Shown here in pieces: positions 55,666 through 63,890 of a stretch of DNA of 64,000 nt. Positions within the stretch are counted from its first letter, which is position 1. Each line of letters begins with the position of its first letter. The notes under the pieces are model-generated. The model worked only from the letters and a program-made list of their open reading frames with translations. It had not been told where the DNA came from and made no database searches. The stretch is from NCBI GenBank assembly GCA_021772915.1, contig JAJFLB010000014.1, positions 1-64,000 on the forward strand. The letters run 5' to 3'. Source of the DNA: Gammaproteobacteria bacterium. GTDB lineage: Bacteria > Pseudomonadota > Gammaproteobacteria > Xanthomonadales > SZUA-36. The translations under genes and the position numbers were made by a program.

Positions 55666-56175
55666 TCAAGTGACTGTCTCGGCAACCGGGTTTGCTTGTT
55701 TGTCACTGATCCTGTCGTTCGCGGGTTGCATGGTGACTACGCTGTGCCCCTGATGCAGCAGGTATCCCAGCCACTTGTCCAAAGCCAGGTTTTGGCGCCA
55801 GCTGCGTTGTAACATCTGCTGCTGAGGATACCACGGATTGGCGAGACGCCTGAAGCCCTGCGCGGGGTTGAACGAGGTCACTTCGGCCAGGCGTGCATCC
55901 AGATAAACCCGTATATGTGCATCCGGCGAAATCTCCGTTTTTTGGTTATCATCAAACTGGTAAGTCAGACGCATGAAGTGCGTGTACGGGTGCCGTTCAA
56001 GTATATCCATCCTCAGCAGGGGTGAGCCACTGACTCTGGACTGGAATGAACTGTAGTGCGCAACCTTGTCCGGGATCAGCAACAGTAACTGCCGGAAAAT
56101 CTCCGCCTGCATCTCCTGCAACCTCCTCAGACGGGGCTTGAAAAACAAGCCATGTTTTACCCGGAATGAAACCAT
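55666..56175 (-). CDS. DUF1249 family protein (YqiB-like)
   Basis: A 169-residue cytoplasmic protein of the DUF1249/YqiB family. Typical pattern: FKPRLRRLQEMQAEIFRQLLLLIP at the start, then LERHPYTHFMRLTYQF, IRVYLDARLAEVTSFN, and the C-terminal LDKWLGYLLHQGHSVV. The function is not known. In other gammaproteobacteria it often sits near nudF and cpdA, which are absent here. The gene ends just upstream of the tRNA promoter, on the same strand. Confidence 0.82.
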   Translation of the reverse strand: MVSFRVKHGLFFKPRLRRLQEMQAEIFRQLLLLIPDKVAHYSSFQSRVSGSPLLRMDILERHPYTHFMRLTYQFDDNQKTEISPDAHIRVYLDARLAEVTSFNPAQGFRRLANPWYPQQQMLQRSWRQNLALDKWLGYLLHQGHSVVTMQPANDRISDKQANPVAETVT

Positions 56176-56274
56176 GCAAAAAGCATATCACATCCGGGAC
56201 TGATTGCTTTCTGGGCGTGGCAGCCCAATATTACATGGTTCATAATGCCGCCCTTCATTCACGAGGGTCCAGCG

Positions 56275-56370
56275 CTCCTTCAATGCTATAACTACGGATT
56301 CAGAGGTCGCCAGATGTACCAGGACAAGACGCAGCTCGCAGGAAATCACTGGTCCTTTTCGAGGGAGCAC
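56275..56370. repeat. Diverged copy of the right-end MITE-like element
   Basis: 56288-56334 matches 63724-63770 at 43 of 47 positions. Weaker similarity extends left into the terminal repeat (CTCCTTCAATG versus CTCCGTCCATG) and right to GAGGGAGCAC, ending immediately before the TauE start. The element may thus provide that gene's ribosome site (GAGGGAG). Confidence 0.7.
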
Positions 56371-56374
56371 TGAT

Positions 56375-57151
56375 ATGCCGCTGTTGCTTATCGCCGGTCT
56401 GTTCTTTCTGACTGCGGTTGCATACTCATCTGTTGGTTTTGGGGGTGGGTCCACCTACAACGCACTGCTGGTTCTGTCAGGTATGGACTACCGGTTGGTA
56501 CCGGCCATTGCACTGAGCTGCAATATTCTGGTTGTAGGTGGTGGTGTCTACCACTACATGCGCGCCGGGTACTTGTCGCTGTCAGGCTTGTTGCCTTACA
56601 TTGTGCTGTCGATTCCACTGGCCTGGCTGGGTGGACGTCTACAGGTTTCAGAGCAGCTATTTGTTGGTTTGCTGGGTTTCAGTCTGCTGCTGGTGACGGC
56701 GCAAATGTTGCGGAAACCGAGTGCGGGATTTAGCCCGGAAAGACACAGCAAGTCGGGATTGTGGTTAAGAGCCGCACCCGTCGGTGGGTTGATCGGCTTT
56801 CTGGCCGGGGTTACCGGTATTGGCGGGGGGATATTCCTGGCTCCGGTCATCTACCTGTTCCGCATGGCGCCGCCACGGGAGGTTGCGGGTATCACCAGTG
56901 GCTTTATCCTGGTTAACTCCCTGGCCGGTCTTGGTGGTCAGGTGTTCAAAGCCGGCGACTACTCTCCGCTGCAAGACACACTGGGGGCCTGGCCGTTATT
57001 CATTGCTGTCATTATCGGTGGCCAGCTCGGCAGCCGGCTGGGGGCTTATAAGCTGCCGGAAAAATGGGTCAGACAGCTTACCGGCTTGCTAATTCTCTAT
57101 GTGGCAGTCAGGTTATTATGGCGTTGGGTCGATATGGTATTGCCGGGATGA
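56375..57151 (+). CDS. TauE/SafE family (sulfite exporter-like) membrane protein
   Basis: A 258-residue permease with about eight hydrophobic segments. The N-terminal motif VAYSSVGFGGGSTYNALLV and the mid-protein repeat GFLAGVTGIGGGIFLAPVIYL are the paired TauE/SafE signatures. Substrates of the family are sulfite, sulfoacetate or similar organosulfur anions; none can be assigned here. It lies 4 bp before moaA on the same strand, so it may be cotranscribed with molybdenum cofactor genes. It may help handle sulfite or oxyanions, by inference. Confidence 0.9.
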   Translation: MPLLLIAGLFFLTAVAYSSVGFGGGSTYNALLVLSGMDYRLVPAIALSCNILVVGGGVYHYMRAGYLSLSGLLPYIVLSIPLAWLGGRLQVSEQLFVGLLGFSLLLVTAQMLRKPSAGFSPERHSKSGLWLRAAPVGGLIGFLAGVTGIGGGIFLAPVIYLFRMAPPREVAGITSGFILVNSLAGLGGQVFKAGDYSPLQDTLGAWPLFIAVIIGGQLGSRLGAYKLPEKWVRQLTGLLILYVAVRLLWRWVDMVLPG

Positions 57152-57155
57152 TAGA

Positions 57156-58166
57156 TTGAAGCCACTTGTTGACACTTTGGATAGACCGCTGAGAGATCTC
57201 AGGATTTCGGTGCTGGATCGTTGCAATTTACGCTGCGCCTACTGTATGCCGGAAGAATCTTTACACGCCAAGGGAGTTTTTCTGCCCCCTCAGAACCTGC
57301 TTAGTGATGGTGAAATTGAGTTTCTAGTGCGGGTATTTGTTGAGCTTGGAGTACACAAGGTGCGTTTAACGGGCGGGGAGCCTCTTTTGCGCCCGGGATT
57401 TACTGAGCTGGTCAGCCGGATTGCCTCAATTCCCGGCTTGAAGGATTTTGCGCTGACGACTAACGCGATTTTACTGCCGCGTCACGCCGACGCACTGAAA
57501 GAGGCCGGACTGGGCAGGATTACGATCAGTCTGGACAGTCTGGATGAGACGGTGTTCCGGAAAATGGCGGGCGGCCGCGGCACGGTGCGGGAAGTCCTGG
57601 ACGGAGTTGCTGCAGCGGAAGTTGCCGGTTTCAAATGTCTGAAAATCAACACGGTGGTACAACGTGGCGTCAATGACCGCACGATCATGGAGTTGGTAAG
57701 CCATTTCAGAAATACGCCGCATACTGTAAGGCTTATCGAGTTTATGGATGTAGGAAATGTCAATCACTGGAATCGGGGGCTGGTCGTTCCGGGTACAGAG
57801 TTGTTAAAGGCCATCCATGACCGCTGGCCTTTACGACCCGCGGCTGGTCAATACGCAAGCGAGACAGCAAGGCGTTACGCTTTCGAGGATGGGGCGGGTG
57901 AAATCGGTTTCATCAACTCGATCTCCGAGCCTTTCTGTGGGGATTGCTCACGCGCCAGGATTACCGCAGATGGTGCACTCTACAGTTGTCTGTTTTCTGC
58001 ACGCGGCACCGGATTACGCGATAAAATCCGTCTGGGAATGGGCGCCACGGAGATGGCGGAAGAGATTCGAGGTCTGTGGTCACGACGTGCGGATCGTTAC
58101 AGCGAGTTGCGCAGCCGTTTACCGCAGCACCAGCCACATGTGGAAATGTACAGGATGGGTGGTTAA
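57156..58166 (+). CDS. moaA: GTP 3',8-cyclase MoaA
   Basis: A 336-residue radical SAM enzyme for the first step of molybdopterin synthesis. The N-terminal cluster CNLRCAYC has C23, C27 and C30. LTGGEPLLRP follows, then the C-terminal cluster FCGDCSRARITADGALYSC and the terminal GG needed for activity. The start is probably TTG at 57156 (LKPLVDTLDRPLRDLRIS); no ATG fits without overlapping the exporter gene. The stop overlaps moaD as TAATG. Confidence 0.96.
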   Translation: MKPLVDTLDRPLRDLRISVLDRCNLRCAYCMPEESLHAKGVFLPPQNLLSDGEIEFLVRVFVELGVHKVRLTGGEPLLRPGFTELVSRIASIPGLKDFALTTNAILLPRHADALKEAGLGRITISLDSLDETVFRKMAGGRGTVREVLDGVAAAEVAGFKCLKINTVVQRGVNDRTIMELVSHFRNTPHTVRLIEFMDVGNVNHWNRGLVVPGTELLKAIHDRWPLRPAAGQYASETARRYAFEDGAGEIGFINSISEPFCGDCSRARITADGALYSCLFSARGTGLRDKIRLGMGATEMAEEIRGLWSRRADRYSELRSRLPQHQPHVEMYRMGG

Positions 58167-58405
58167 TGAAAGTGTGTGTGCGCTATTTCGCATTGTTCCG
58201 GGAACAGACCGGTTGTAGTTCCGAGTCCGTGGAGTGGCAGGGCGGTACGGCTGCTGAGCTGTTTCAAACGATGGCCGGGGAGCATTCAGACTTGCAAGCG
58301 GAGGCCGCTGCACTGGTGGCTATCAACGACGAAATGGCGGGCTGGACTACGGTTTTAAAAGAAGGTGATGAGGTCTTGTTTTTTCCACCGGTGGCGGGCG
58401 GATGA
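58166..58405 (+). CDS. moaD: Molybdopterin synthase sulfur carrier subunit MoaD
   Basis: A 79-residue ubiquitin-like protein ending in the essential FPPVAGG, whose C-terminal Gly is thiocarboxylated after activation by MoeB. N-terminal VCVRYFALFREQTG. It overlaps both moaA (TAATG) and moaE (ATGA). Confidence 0.95.
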   Translation: MKVCVRYFALFREQTGCSSESVEWQGGTAAELFQTMAGEHSDLQAEAAALVAINDEMAGWTTVLKEGDEVLFFPPVAGG

Positions 58406-58860
58406 GGTTTTCAGTCAGCACTACGGCAATTGATGTCGCTGCGGCGCGTAAGTCAGTGGCTGATACCAGCTGTGGTGCCCTGGTGGTCTTTGAGGGTTGG
58501 ATCCGTGACCACAACGAGGGCCGGCAGGTTGAACGGCTTGAGTATGAGGTCTATAAACCGCTGGCTGAAAAAGAAGGCGCACGAATTATCGAAGAAGCCG
58601 GTACCCGCTTTGCGGTCAGTAATGTCGTTTGCATACACCGCGAAGGCCTGTTGGAGTTAAGTGATGTCGCAGTCATCGTGTGTGTGACCTCGGCCCATCG
58701 TGCTGCGGCCTTTGACGCCTGTAGATACGTCATTGATGAGCTTAAATCACGTTTGCCAATCTGGAAGAAAGAGCACTACGTAAACGGTATCTCCGAATGG
58801 GTGAATTGCCAGAACTGTGCACGGGCGGGTCAATCAGCCGGAGCGCACAGGCATGACTGA
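58402..58860 (+). CDS. moaE: Molybdopterin synthase catalytic subunit MoaE
   Basis: A 152-residue catalytic subunit that transfers sulfur from MoaD to precursor Z. Conserved VVFEGWIRDHNEGRQVERLEYE, VVCIHREGLLELSDVAVIV, and the catalytic lysines in LKSRLPIWKKEHY. Its end overlaps the SufU-like gene by 8 nt. Confidence 0.95.
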   Translation: MRFSVSTTAIDVAAARKSVADTSCGALVVFEGWIRDHNEGRQVERLEYEVYKPLAEKEGARIIEEAGTRFAVSNVVCIHREGLLELSDVAVIVCVTSAHRAAAFDACRYVIDELKSRLPIWKKEHYVNGISEWVNCQNCARAGQSAGAHRHD

Positions 58861-59308
58861 TGACCGCAGGCAGCGGTTCAGTGAAATCATCATTGAGCAC
58901 AGCCAGTTTCCACGTTGTCATGGTTCACTGGAATCGCCCACACACGAGGGCACGGGTGAGAACCCATTTTGCGGCGATCGGATCAAGCTGCAGCTTACGC
59001 TTGACGCCGATGGTTCGATTACGGAAGTGGCCGTTGAGAGTGTCGGCTGTGCGATCTCAATGGCGTCGGGGTCACTGCTGGCCGCCAATCTGCAGGGTCT
59101 TAGTTTTAAGCAGGCTGACGTCCTGTTTGAGCAGATCCGAGCGGTGATCATGGCGGGCCCCACTGCCGAAACGGAAGAAAGCCTGGGAGAGCTTGCCGCG
59201 CTCGCGTTTGCCGGTCTATATCCTGCCCGGGTCAAGTGTGCAACCTTGCCCTGGCATGTTCTAAAGCACGTATTAACAGGGGATGAGTCAGTAGCGACCA
59301 CGGAGTAG
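58853..59308 (+). CDS. SufU/NifU-like iron-sulfur scaffold protein
   Basis: A 151-residue protein of the IscU/SufU group. The three cysteines and the aspartate of the SufU zinc/Fe-S site are present: C40 and D42 in NPFCGDRI, C66 in VGCAISMASGSLL, C129 in RVKCATLPW. N-terminal IIEHSQFPRCHG replaces the usual HxxPRN. A long insertion as in SufU (about 80-110) is kept. There is no SufS cysteine desulfurase next to it. It overlaps moaE, so it is probably made with the moa genes. It may supply clusters or sulfur for MoaA or MoaD; that is inference. The start at 58853 gives MTDDRRQRF. Confidence 0.85.
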   Translation: MTDDRRQRFSEIIIEHSQFPRCHGSLESPTHEGTGENPFCGDRIKLQLTLDADGSITEVAVESVGCAISMASGSLLAANLQGLSFKQADVLFEQIRAVIMAGPTAETEESLGELAALAFAGLYPARVKCATLPWHVLKHVLTGDESVATTE

Positions 59309-59362
59309 ACTCCACCCACGTACAGCACCATTTCCAATGCACCCCGCGTCGCATCAACTCGC

Positions 59363-59467
59363 GTAGGACCGACCAGCTTACTGGTCGGGAATGGTTCTGC
59401 AAAGGATCTAGAAAGGTTCCGGAACGGTTCTGAAATGGTTCCCAACCAGCAAGCGGGTTGGTCCTAC
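59363..59467. repeat. Inverted REP pair between SufU-like gene and moeB
   Basis: Forward copy 59363-59392 (GTAGGACCGACCAGC, ending GGGAAT), inverted copy 59439-59467 (TTCCCAACCAGC to GGTCCTAC). Between them GGTTC occurs three times at about 11-bp spacing (59415-59440). Confidence 0.9.
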
Positions 59468-59482
59468 GGCAAATTCTTGTTG

Positions 59483-60229
59483 TTAACTACGCTTCCCACA
59501 GTCCTGGCAGTCAGGGTTTCGCTTTGGTTTCAGCGTTTGCCAGTCCCAGTTGGTAGCATCAAGCAGGTGCAAACCCACGGGTACCGATAAACCTGCCAGA
59601 CATGCGAGGGCAAAATGGGCGGCCGAGGTGCCGACGACACCTGCTACCGGGGCGAAAATACCCGCACCCGGGCAGTCCTCGAGCGTGTCCGGGGCCTGAC
59701 CATAGGTGCAGCGGTAGCAGGCGTTCTCTGGCTGATCAGGACGTAACAGCATCAATTGGCCTTCCATGCGAATACACGAAGCCATCAGCCATGGCTTTCC
59801 CAGTGAAAGACATACCCGGTTGACCGCCAGGCGGGTCCCATAGTTGTCACTGGCATCAAGCACAAAATCACAGGCAGGGAAAGACGACAGCATGCGGGTG
59901 TCATCCATCCGCTGAGTTTCCAATTCCAGGTTTGTTTCGGGATTAAGGATGTGTAGAGACTCTTTTGCCACCTCCACTTTCAAGCGTCCCAGGTCTTGCG
60001 AACGGTACAGGATTTGCCGCGCGAGGTTACTCTCAACCACTGTGTCGAAGTCACACATTGTTAACTTTCCGACACCGCTGGAAACGAGATACTGGGCGGC
60101 TGCACAGCCCAGCCCACCCATACCTATCAATATCACGTGACTATCCCGGATGCGCGCCTGACCGGCAGCGCCTACTCCTTTGATTGGCAGATGGGATGCG
60201 TAACGCATACGGGTACCGTCAGATTTCAT
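59483..60229 (-). CDS. moeB: MoeB/ThiF-type adenylyltransferase
   Basis: A 248-residue E1-like enzyme that adenylates the C-terminal glycine of MoaD. ATP-binding VILIGMGGLGCAAAQYL, FDTVVESNLARQILY, VLDASDNYGTRLAVN, and a zinc site made by CYRC and CQDC. There is no rhodanese domain. ThiF (for ThiS) is an alternative, but the placement between moaE and moaC on converging operons favours MoeB. It overlaps the 3' end of moaC by 11 nt. Confidence 0.9.
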   Translation of the reverse strand: MKSDGTRMRYASHLPIKGVGAAGQARIRDSHVILIGMGGLGCAAAQYLVSSGVGKLTMCDFDTVVESNLARQILYRSQDLGRLKVEVAKESLHILNPETNLELETQRMDDTRMLSSFPACDFVLDASDNYGTRLAVNRVCLSLGKPWLMASCIRMEGQLMLLRPDQPENACYRCTYGQAPDTLEDCPGAGIFAPVAGVVGTSAAHFALACLAGLSVPVGLHLLDATNWDWQTLKPKRNPDCQDCGKRS

Positions 60230-60737
60230 CCAGAATGGATTGGGCTACGGCCGATAAACCGTCCGGATGTGTCCAGTCACCACGTTTGCCTCCGGACTTG
60301 TGCAGCAGTCTTACATTCTTGATTTCCAACGCGGCGTTAATTGGTTTGGTCAAATCCCAAATGGTCAGAAGTGCAAGGTTCAGTCCGCACAGAGCTTCCA
60401 TTTCCACACCGGTTTGGGCGTTGATCTCGGCCACGGCGTAGACATCTACTGCGTATTCTTCCTCATCCAGACAGGTATGGATGGCTACACGGTTGAGTGA
60501 AATTGGATGGCAGAGGGGGATCAGTGCAGGTGTTTGCTTGGCCGCCTGGATACCGGCAAACTCCGCCAGTGCCAGCGCATCACCTTTTGGTAACGCTTTG
60601 TTTTTCAGCAATATAAATGCCTCCTTACCCACAGTGATACTGCCGCCGGCCAGGGCGCAACGGTAGCTGACCGGTTTGGTGGCCACATCGGCCATGGAAA
60701 ATCCGTGCTGGGTCTTTTTGGGTTTAGTGGAGGGCAT
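60219..60737 (-). CDS. moaC: Cyclic pyranopterin monophosphate synthase MoaC
   Basis: A 172-residue enzyme completing precursor Z. Motifs: FSMADVATKPVSYR, AEFAGIQAAKQTPALIPLCHP, TGVEMEALCGLNLALLTIWD, and the C-terminal LLHKSGGKRGDW. The start at ATG 60737 gives MPSTKPKKTQHGFSM; it overlaps the adenine deaminase end by 14 nt. Operon: deaminase-moaC-moeB. Confidence 0.95.
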   Translation of the reverse strand: MPSTKPKKTQHGFSMADVATKPVSYRCALAGGSITVGKEAFILLKNKALPKGDALALAEFAGIQAAKQTPALIPLCHPISLNRVAIHTCLDEEEYAVDVYAVAEINAQTGVEMEALCGLNLALLTIWDLTKPINAALEIKNVRLLHKSGGKRGDWTHPDGLSAVAQSILDEI

Positions 60738-61728
60738 TGATTTGTTCCAGGTAGGCGTTCTTGCTTGACTCTTCCATAAATGAAGATTCGAACCCATTGA
60801 TTACCAGTTGCAGGATTTCTTTCCGATTGAGGTCGAGGGCGTCGATTAAAGCATGGAAGTTCCCGCTTATATAAGCACCAAAGTAGGCCGGATCGTCAGA
60901 ATTGACACAGGCATTCAGGCCCAGGGCCAGCATCTTGCGAATCGGGTGCTCGGACATATCGTCTATCACGGCCAGCCGCAGGTTGGATTGCGGGCAGACT
61001 GTCAGGGGCATCTGCGTTGCGACCAGCCGCTTGACCAACTCCGGGTCCTCAAGTGCACGGTTACCGTGGTCGATGCGGTCTACCTCCAGCACGTCCAGTG
61101 CCTCGTAGATGTACCCAGGTGGTCCTTCCTCACCCGCATGGGCAACCCGCTTGAGTCCCAGTTTGGCGGCCTGTCTAAAGACTTCGCCAAACAGTGCAGG
61201 GGGGTGACCCAGCTCCGAAGAATCAAGACCCACGCCCTCGATTCTGTCCAGGTAAGGTTTAGCGGCATTCAGCGTTGCGATTGCGTTTTCTTCATCCAGG
61301 TGACGCAAGAAGCACATGATCAGCTTACTGCTGATACCCAGCTCGGCCCTGGCCTTGTCCAGGGCTGAGCAAATTCCGTGCATGAAGGTGGCAAAATCGA
61401 TCCCCCGTTCAGTGTGCCCCTGCGGATCAAAGAATATTTCGCAATGAACAACGTTCTGCTGTTTACAACGCAACAAGTATGCCCAGGTCAGGTCGTGGAA
61501 ATCCTGCTGCGTCAGTAGTACCGACATACCTTTATAATATAGATCAAGAAAGTCTTGTAAACAATTGAAATTGTAAGCATTAGAGACTGCATCAATATCT
61601 GCATAAGGGAGTGAGACATTATTGCGGGCCGCCAGATCCAACATCATGGACGGCTCCAGGCTGCCCTCGATGTGAATATGCAGTTCGGTCTTGGGAAGTT
61701 GCTGAACCAGTTGCTTGAGGTCACTCAT
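60724..61728 (-). CDS. Adenine deaminase type 2 (adenosine deaminase family)
   Basis: A 334-residue zinc hydrolase. Metal ligands HIH in TELHIHIEGSLEP, H in VAHAGEEGPP and DD in NSDDPAYFG. The signature GLDSSELGHPP, in place of the adenosine deaminase DLAGDE-type block, is the mark of the Aah1-like adenine deaminases, which convert adenine to hypoxanthine. Annotation as adenosine deaminase (add) would be common but less likely. The start is ATG 61728; a longer frame passes through a REP. A locally AT-rich, rare-codon patch lies at 61510-61620. Hypoxanthine could feed XdhAB. Confidence 0.88.
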   Translation of the reverse strand: MSDLKQLVQQLPKTELHIHIEGSLEPSMMLDLAARNNVSLPYADIDAVSNAYNFNCLQDFLDLYYKGMSVLLTQQDFHDLTWAYLLRCKQQNVVHCEIFFDPQGHTERGIDFATFMHGICSALDKARAELGISSKLIMCFLRHLDEENAIATLNAAKPYLDRIEGVGLDSSELGHPPALFGEVFRQAAKLGLKRVAHAGEEGPPGYIYEALDVLEVDRIDHGNRALEDPELVKRLVATQMPLTVCPQSNLRLAVIDDMSEHPIRKMLALGLNACVNSDDPAYFGAYISGNFHALIDALDLNRKEILQLVINGFESSFMEESSKNAYLEQINALH

Positions 61729-61770
61729 ACTGATTAATTCTCTGTTGACTCCGCATCTTGCAATGATACC

Positions 61771-61828
61771 GTAGGACCGATGAGCATGCTCATCCGGAAA
61801 CGTTCCCGACCCGCTGGCTGATCGGTCC
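61771..61828. repeat. REP pair between adenine deaminase and the secreted protease
   Basis: Forward copy 61771-61800 (GTAGGACCGATGAGC, complement, CGGAAA) and a decayed inverted copy 61803-61828 (TTCCCGACCCGCTGG to CGGTCC), separated by only 2 bp. Confidence 0.8.
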
Positions 61829-61866
61829 GGACTTGAGTTGTCCACAACCGCGATGAGTCAGGTAAC

Positions 61867-62895
61867 ATGCTTTTTACCAGGACCCCAGGATCACCACTTA
61901 TCCAAGTGATTACCCACCACATCATATCTGTTCGTGCCATCAAAATTGGGTTGATGTGCGCGTTACTGACCCTGATTGCGGGTCATACGGGGGCTCAAGG
62001 CCAACGGGGGACAGCTGTAAGTATCTTCGGCGACGGTAATCCCGCAAATGGCGTGGAAGATGATCGCAGACAGATTTTTGACCGGCATCGTGAAAGGGGA
62101 AACGGTACGACCCAGGGTCTCGGCGTTGGAACGATCAAATGCGATGGCCGGATACGTGGTACGGCTATGGTGCTCAACACCCGTCAGTTTGCACCAGCAC
62201 TCGATGGCGCAGTACTGATCAGTGCCGCACACGTACTTTACGACCTGAAAAAGAAACGTCCCTTCAAACGCTGTGACTTTCATTATCTGGCACTGGGTGA
62301 GATTTCCAGGTACCGGGCGAGAATTGACCTGGGACAGGTAAGGACGGGAGGGTTCGATCCCTCGAAAGCTACTGACAGCAAGTCGTTTGGCGTGGGAGAC
62401 TGGGCCTTCTTGTATGTACCGCGACCGTGGCGGGGGTTTAGGATGGCAGAGGCCATACAGGCACAAGCACTTTCTTTTCCAGAGCTGGAAGCCTTTCGCC
62501 AATCTGGAGGTGAGTTGCGGCTCATCGCCTATGATGCGGTTAGCCGCGCCATCAGTATCAGTGGGAATTGCACCGTAATTGAAAGTCAGCACGACGACCT
62601 GGGTGGTGGTGCCTGGAAGGGTCAGTTACTGGACAACTGCGATTCCGGTGGCGGTGCTTCCGGTGGGGGTATCGTCGCTGTGTTAAAGGGAAAACAGGTC
62701 CTGGTAGGAATTCGGAGTGGCTCGCACTGGAGCGAAGAAGTCTTTCCGGTCAAAAAGTATCCTGCGGGACCACCGGCCGGATCGCTGTGGGACCGCAAGG
62801 CAAACACCAATTTTGGGCGTGCCATCGATACACATTTACTGCGTGAACTGGAGTTGTTCAGCCGCAAGCTGGAGTCCGCCCATAAGCAGCTTTAA
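61867..62895 (+). CDS. Secreted trypsin-like serine protease
   Basis: A 342-residue protein with a hydrophobic export segment at about residues 25-43 (IGLMCALLTLIAGHTGAQ). The chymotrypsin-fold triad is readable: H122 in VLISAAHVLYD, D178 in FGVGDWAFLYV, S265 in CDSGGGASGGGIV. GTAMVL before the His and cysteine pairs fit the fold. The N-terminal 24 residues before the export segment are unusual, so the true start may be internal. Similar stand-alone secreted proteases are found in marine gammaproteobacteria; the substrate is unknown. It is isolated, convergent with the SRAP gene. Confidence 0.8.
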   Translation: MLFTRTPGSPLIQVITHHIISVRAIKIGLMCALLTLIAGHTGAQGQRGTAVSIFGDGNPANGVEDDRRQIFDRHRERGNGTTQGLGVGTIKCDGRIRGTAMVLNTRQFAPALDGAVLISAAHVLYDLKKKRPFKRCDFHYLALGEISRYRARIDLGQVRTGGFDPSKATDSKSFGVGDWAFLYVPRPWRGFRMAEAIQAQALSFPELEAFRQSGGELRLIAYDAVSRAISISGNCTVIESQHDDLGGGAWKGQLLDNCDSGGGASGGGIVAVLKGKQVLVGIRSGSHWSEEVFPVKKYPAGPPAGSLWDRKANTNFGRAIDTHLLRELELFSRKLESAHKQL

Positions 62896-62909
62896 GCTCT
62901 ACACGGGGT

Positions 62910-63665
62910 TTAGTGCTTCTGGACACTGTCCGGGATGGAGACCTTTTCATTTCCCGGTATCTTGATACCCATGGGAACCGCTTCCACACCCATGCTTTCG
63001 TTGCTGAACGGGCGCAGCAAAGCCAGAGCCTCCGGTTTCGGCGCGCGCAGCCAGTGTGCGGCTTCATCCGGATTTCTGACAATGGCCGGTGATCGGTGGT
63101 GTCCAACAGATTTCAGCACCTCGTTGGGTTCGACGGTGATGATGCTGACGCTTAATTGCTGAATGCCGTCGGGGTTGGTGAATGTGCTTGCCAGCCCACA
63201 GAGAAACCAGAACGGGGCATGCAAGGGAAACACAGCGTAGGGCACTTGCGGATGCACGCGGCCGTCGAATTCGTAGAACCACGACACGGCTACCAATACC
63301 CGAAAGTCCTGTGACCAGGCACCCATATAGGAGGGTGCAAATGGCCTGTTCGGGTCGTGACGCAGTCTCGCGTTGGCGGTGGAGAGAGTTTTGCCATCCT
63401 TGTTACGCGGAAGACGCCCTGCGGACCAATGGGGCAGAAACGGCCATATCGCCTCTGTTGGCTGGTCAATATTCTCTTTGGCGTAAATGGTTGGCAAAGT
63501 CTCCCAGACCATGGAGTCCGGCTCTGACTTACGACGCAGACGCGAGGGTGAGACGTTGACCCGATTAGCGGGATTCGAGGGCATTGCAGCGGGTGGCGTT
63601 AAACTGGTCGCCCAGGCGAAAACGTCCTTCCACGACAATTTCAAAACCGCTGCCTTTCCACACAT
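62910..63665 (-). CDS. SRAP (HMCES/YedK-like) protein
   Basis: A 251-residue protein of the SOS response-associated peptidase family, which shields abasic sites in single-stranded DNA through a covalent bond at Cys2. Active residues: C2 in MCGK, N98 in STANAR, E132 in WFYEF, H190 in GHHRSPAIV. The motifs are variants of the usual MCGR, GFYEW and HDRMP, so this is a divergent member. The start was placed at the MCG codon, because the initiator Met must be removed to expose Cys2. There is no LexA box that I can identify. Confidence 0.88.
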   Translation of the reverse strand: MCGKAAVLKLSWKDVFAWATSLTPPAAMPSNPANRVNVSPSRLRRKSEPDSMVWETLPTIYAKENIDQPTEAIWPFLPHWSAGRLPRNKDGKTLSTANARLRHDPNRPFAPSYMGAWSQDFRVLVAVSWFYEFDGRVHPQVPYAVFPLHAPFWFLCGLASTFTNPDGIQQLSVSIITVEPNEVLKSVGHHRSPAIVRNPDEAAHWLRAPKPEALALLRPFSNESMGVEAVPMGIKIPGNEKVSIPDSVQKH

Positions 63666-63707
63666 TTTCCAACCCCGCAAGGATTATCGATATTTGAGAA
63701 GCTTCTG

Positions 63708-63890
63708 GTACTCCGTCCATGTGATAACTACGGATTCAGAGGTACCCAGATGTTTCAGGACAAGACGCAGACAGCAGAGAATGGCCCGGTCCTTCTCAAG
63801 GGCTGCACCAAGAGTAGGCGCCCTCAAGCGACCCCACGGTCAACCACTTCCCAACTCGCTGAACTCGCAGTTATCACATGGACGGAGTAC
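63708..63890. mobile_element. 183-bp MITE-like element
   Basis: Terminal inverted repeats of 25 bp (63708-63732 and 63866-63890) match at 24 positions, starting GTACTCCGTCCATGTG. The interior has no coding potential. A diverged relative lies at 56275-56370, so the sequence is repeated. I see no clear target-site duplication. No transposase is in the window. The last 110 bp (63891-64000) show nothing I can support. Confidence 0.75.

Noticed and set aside
61729-61845. Longer N-terminus for the adenine deaminase
   Set aside because: It passes through a REP pair and has no family similarity; the internal ATG gives the standard start.
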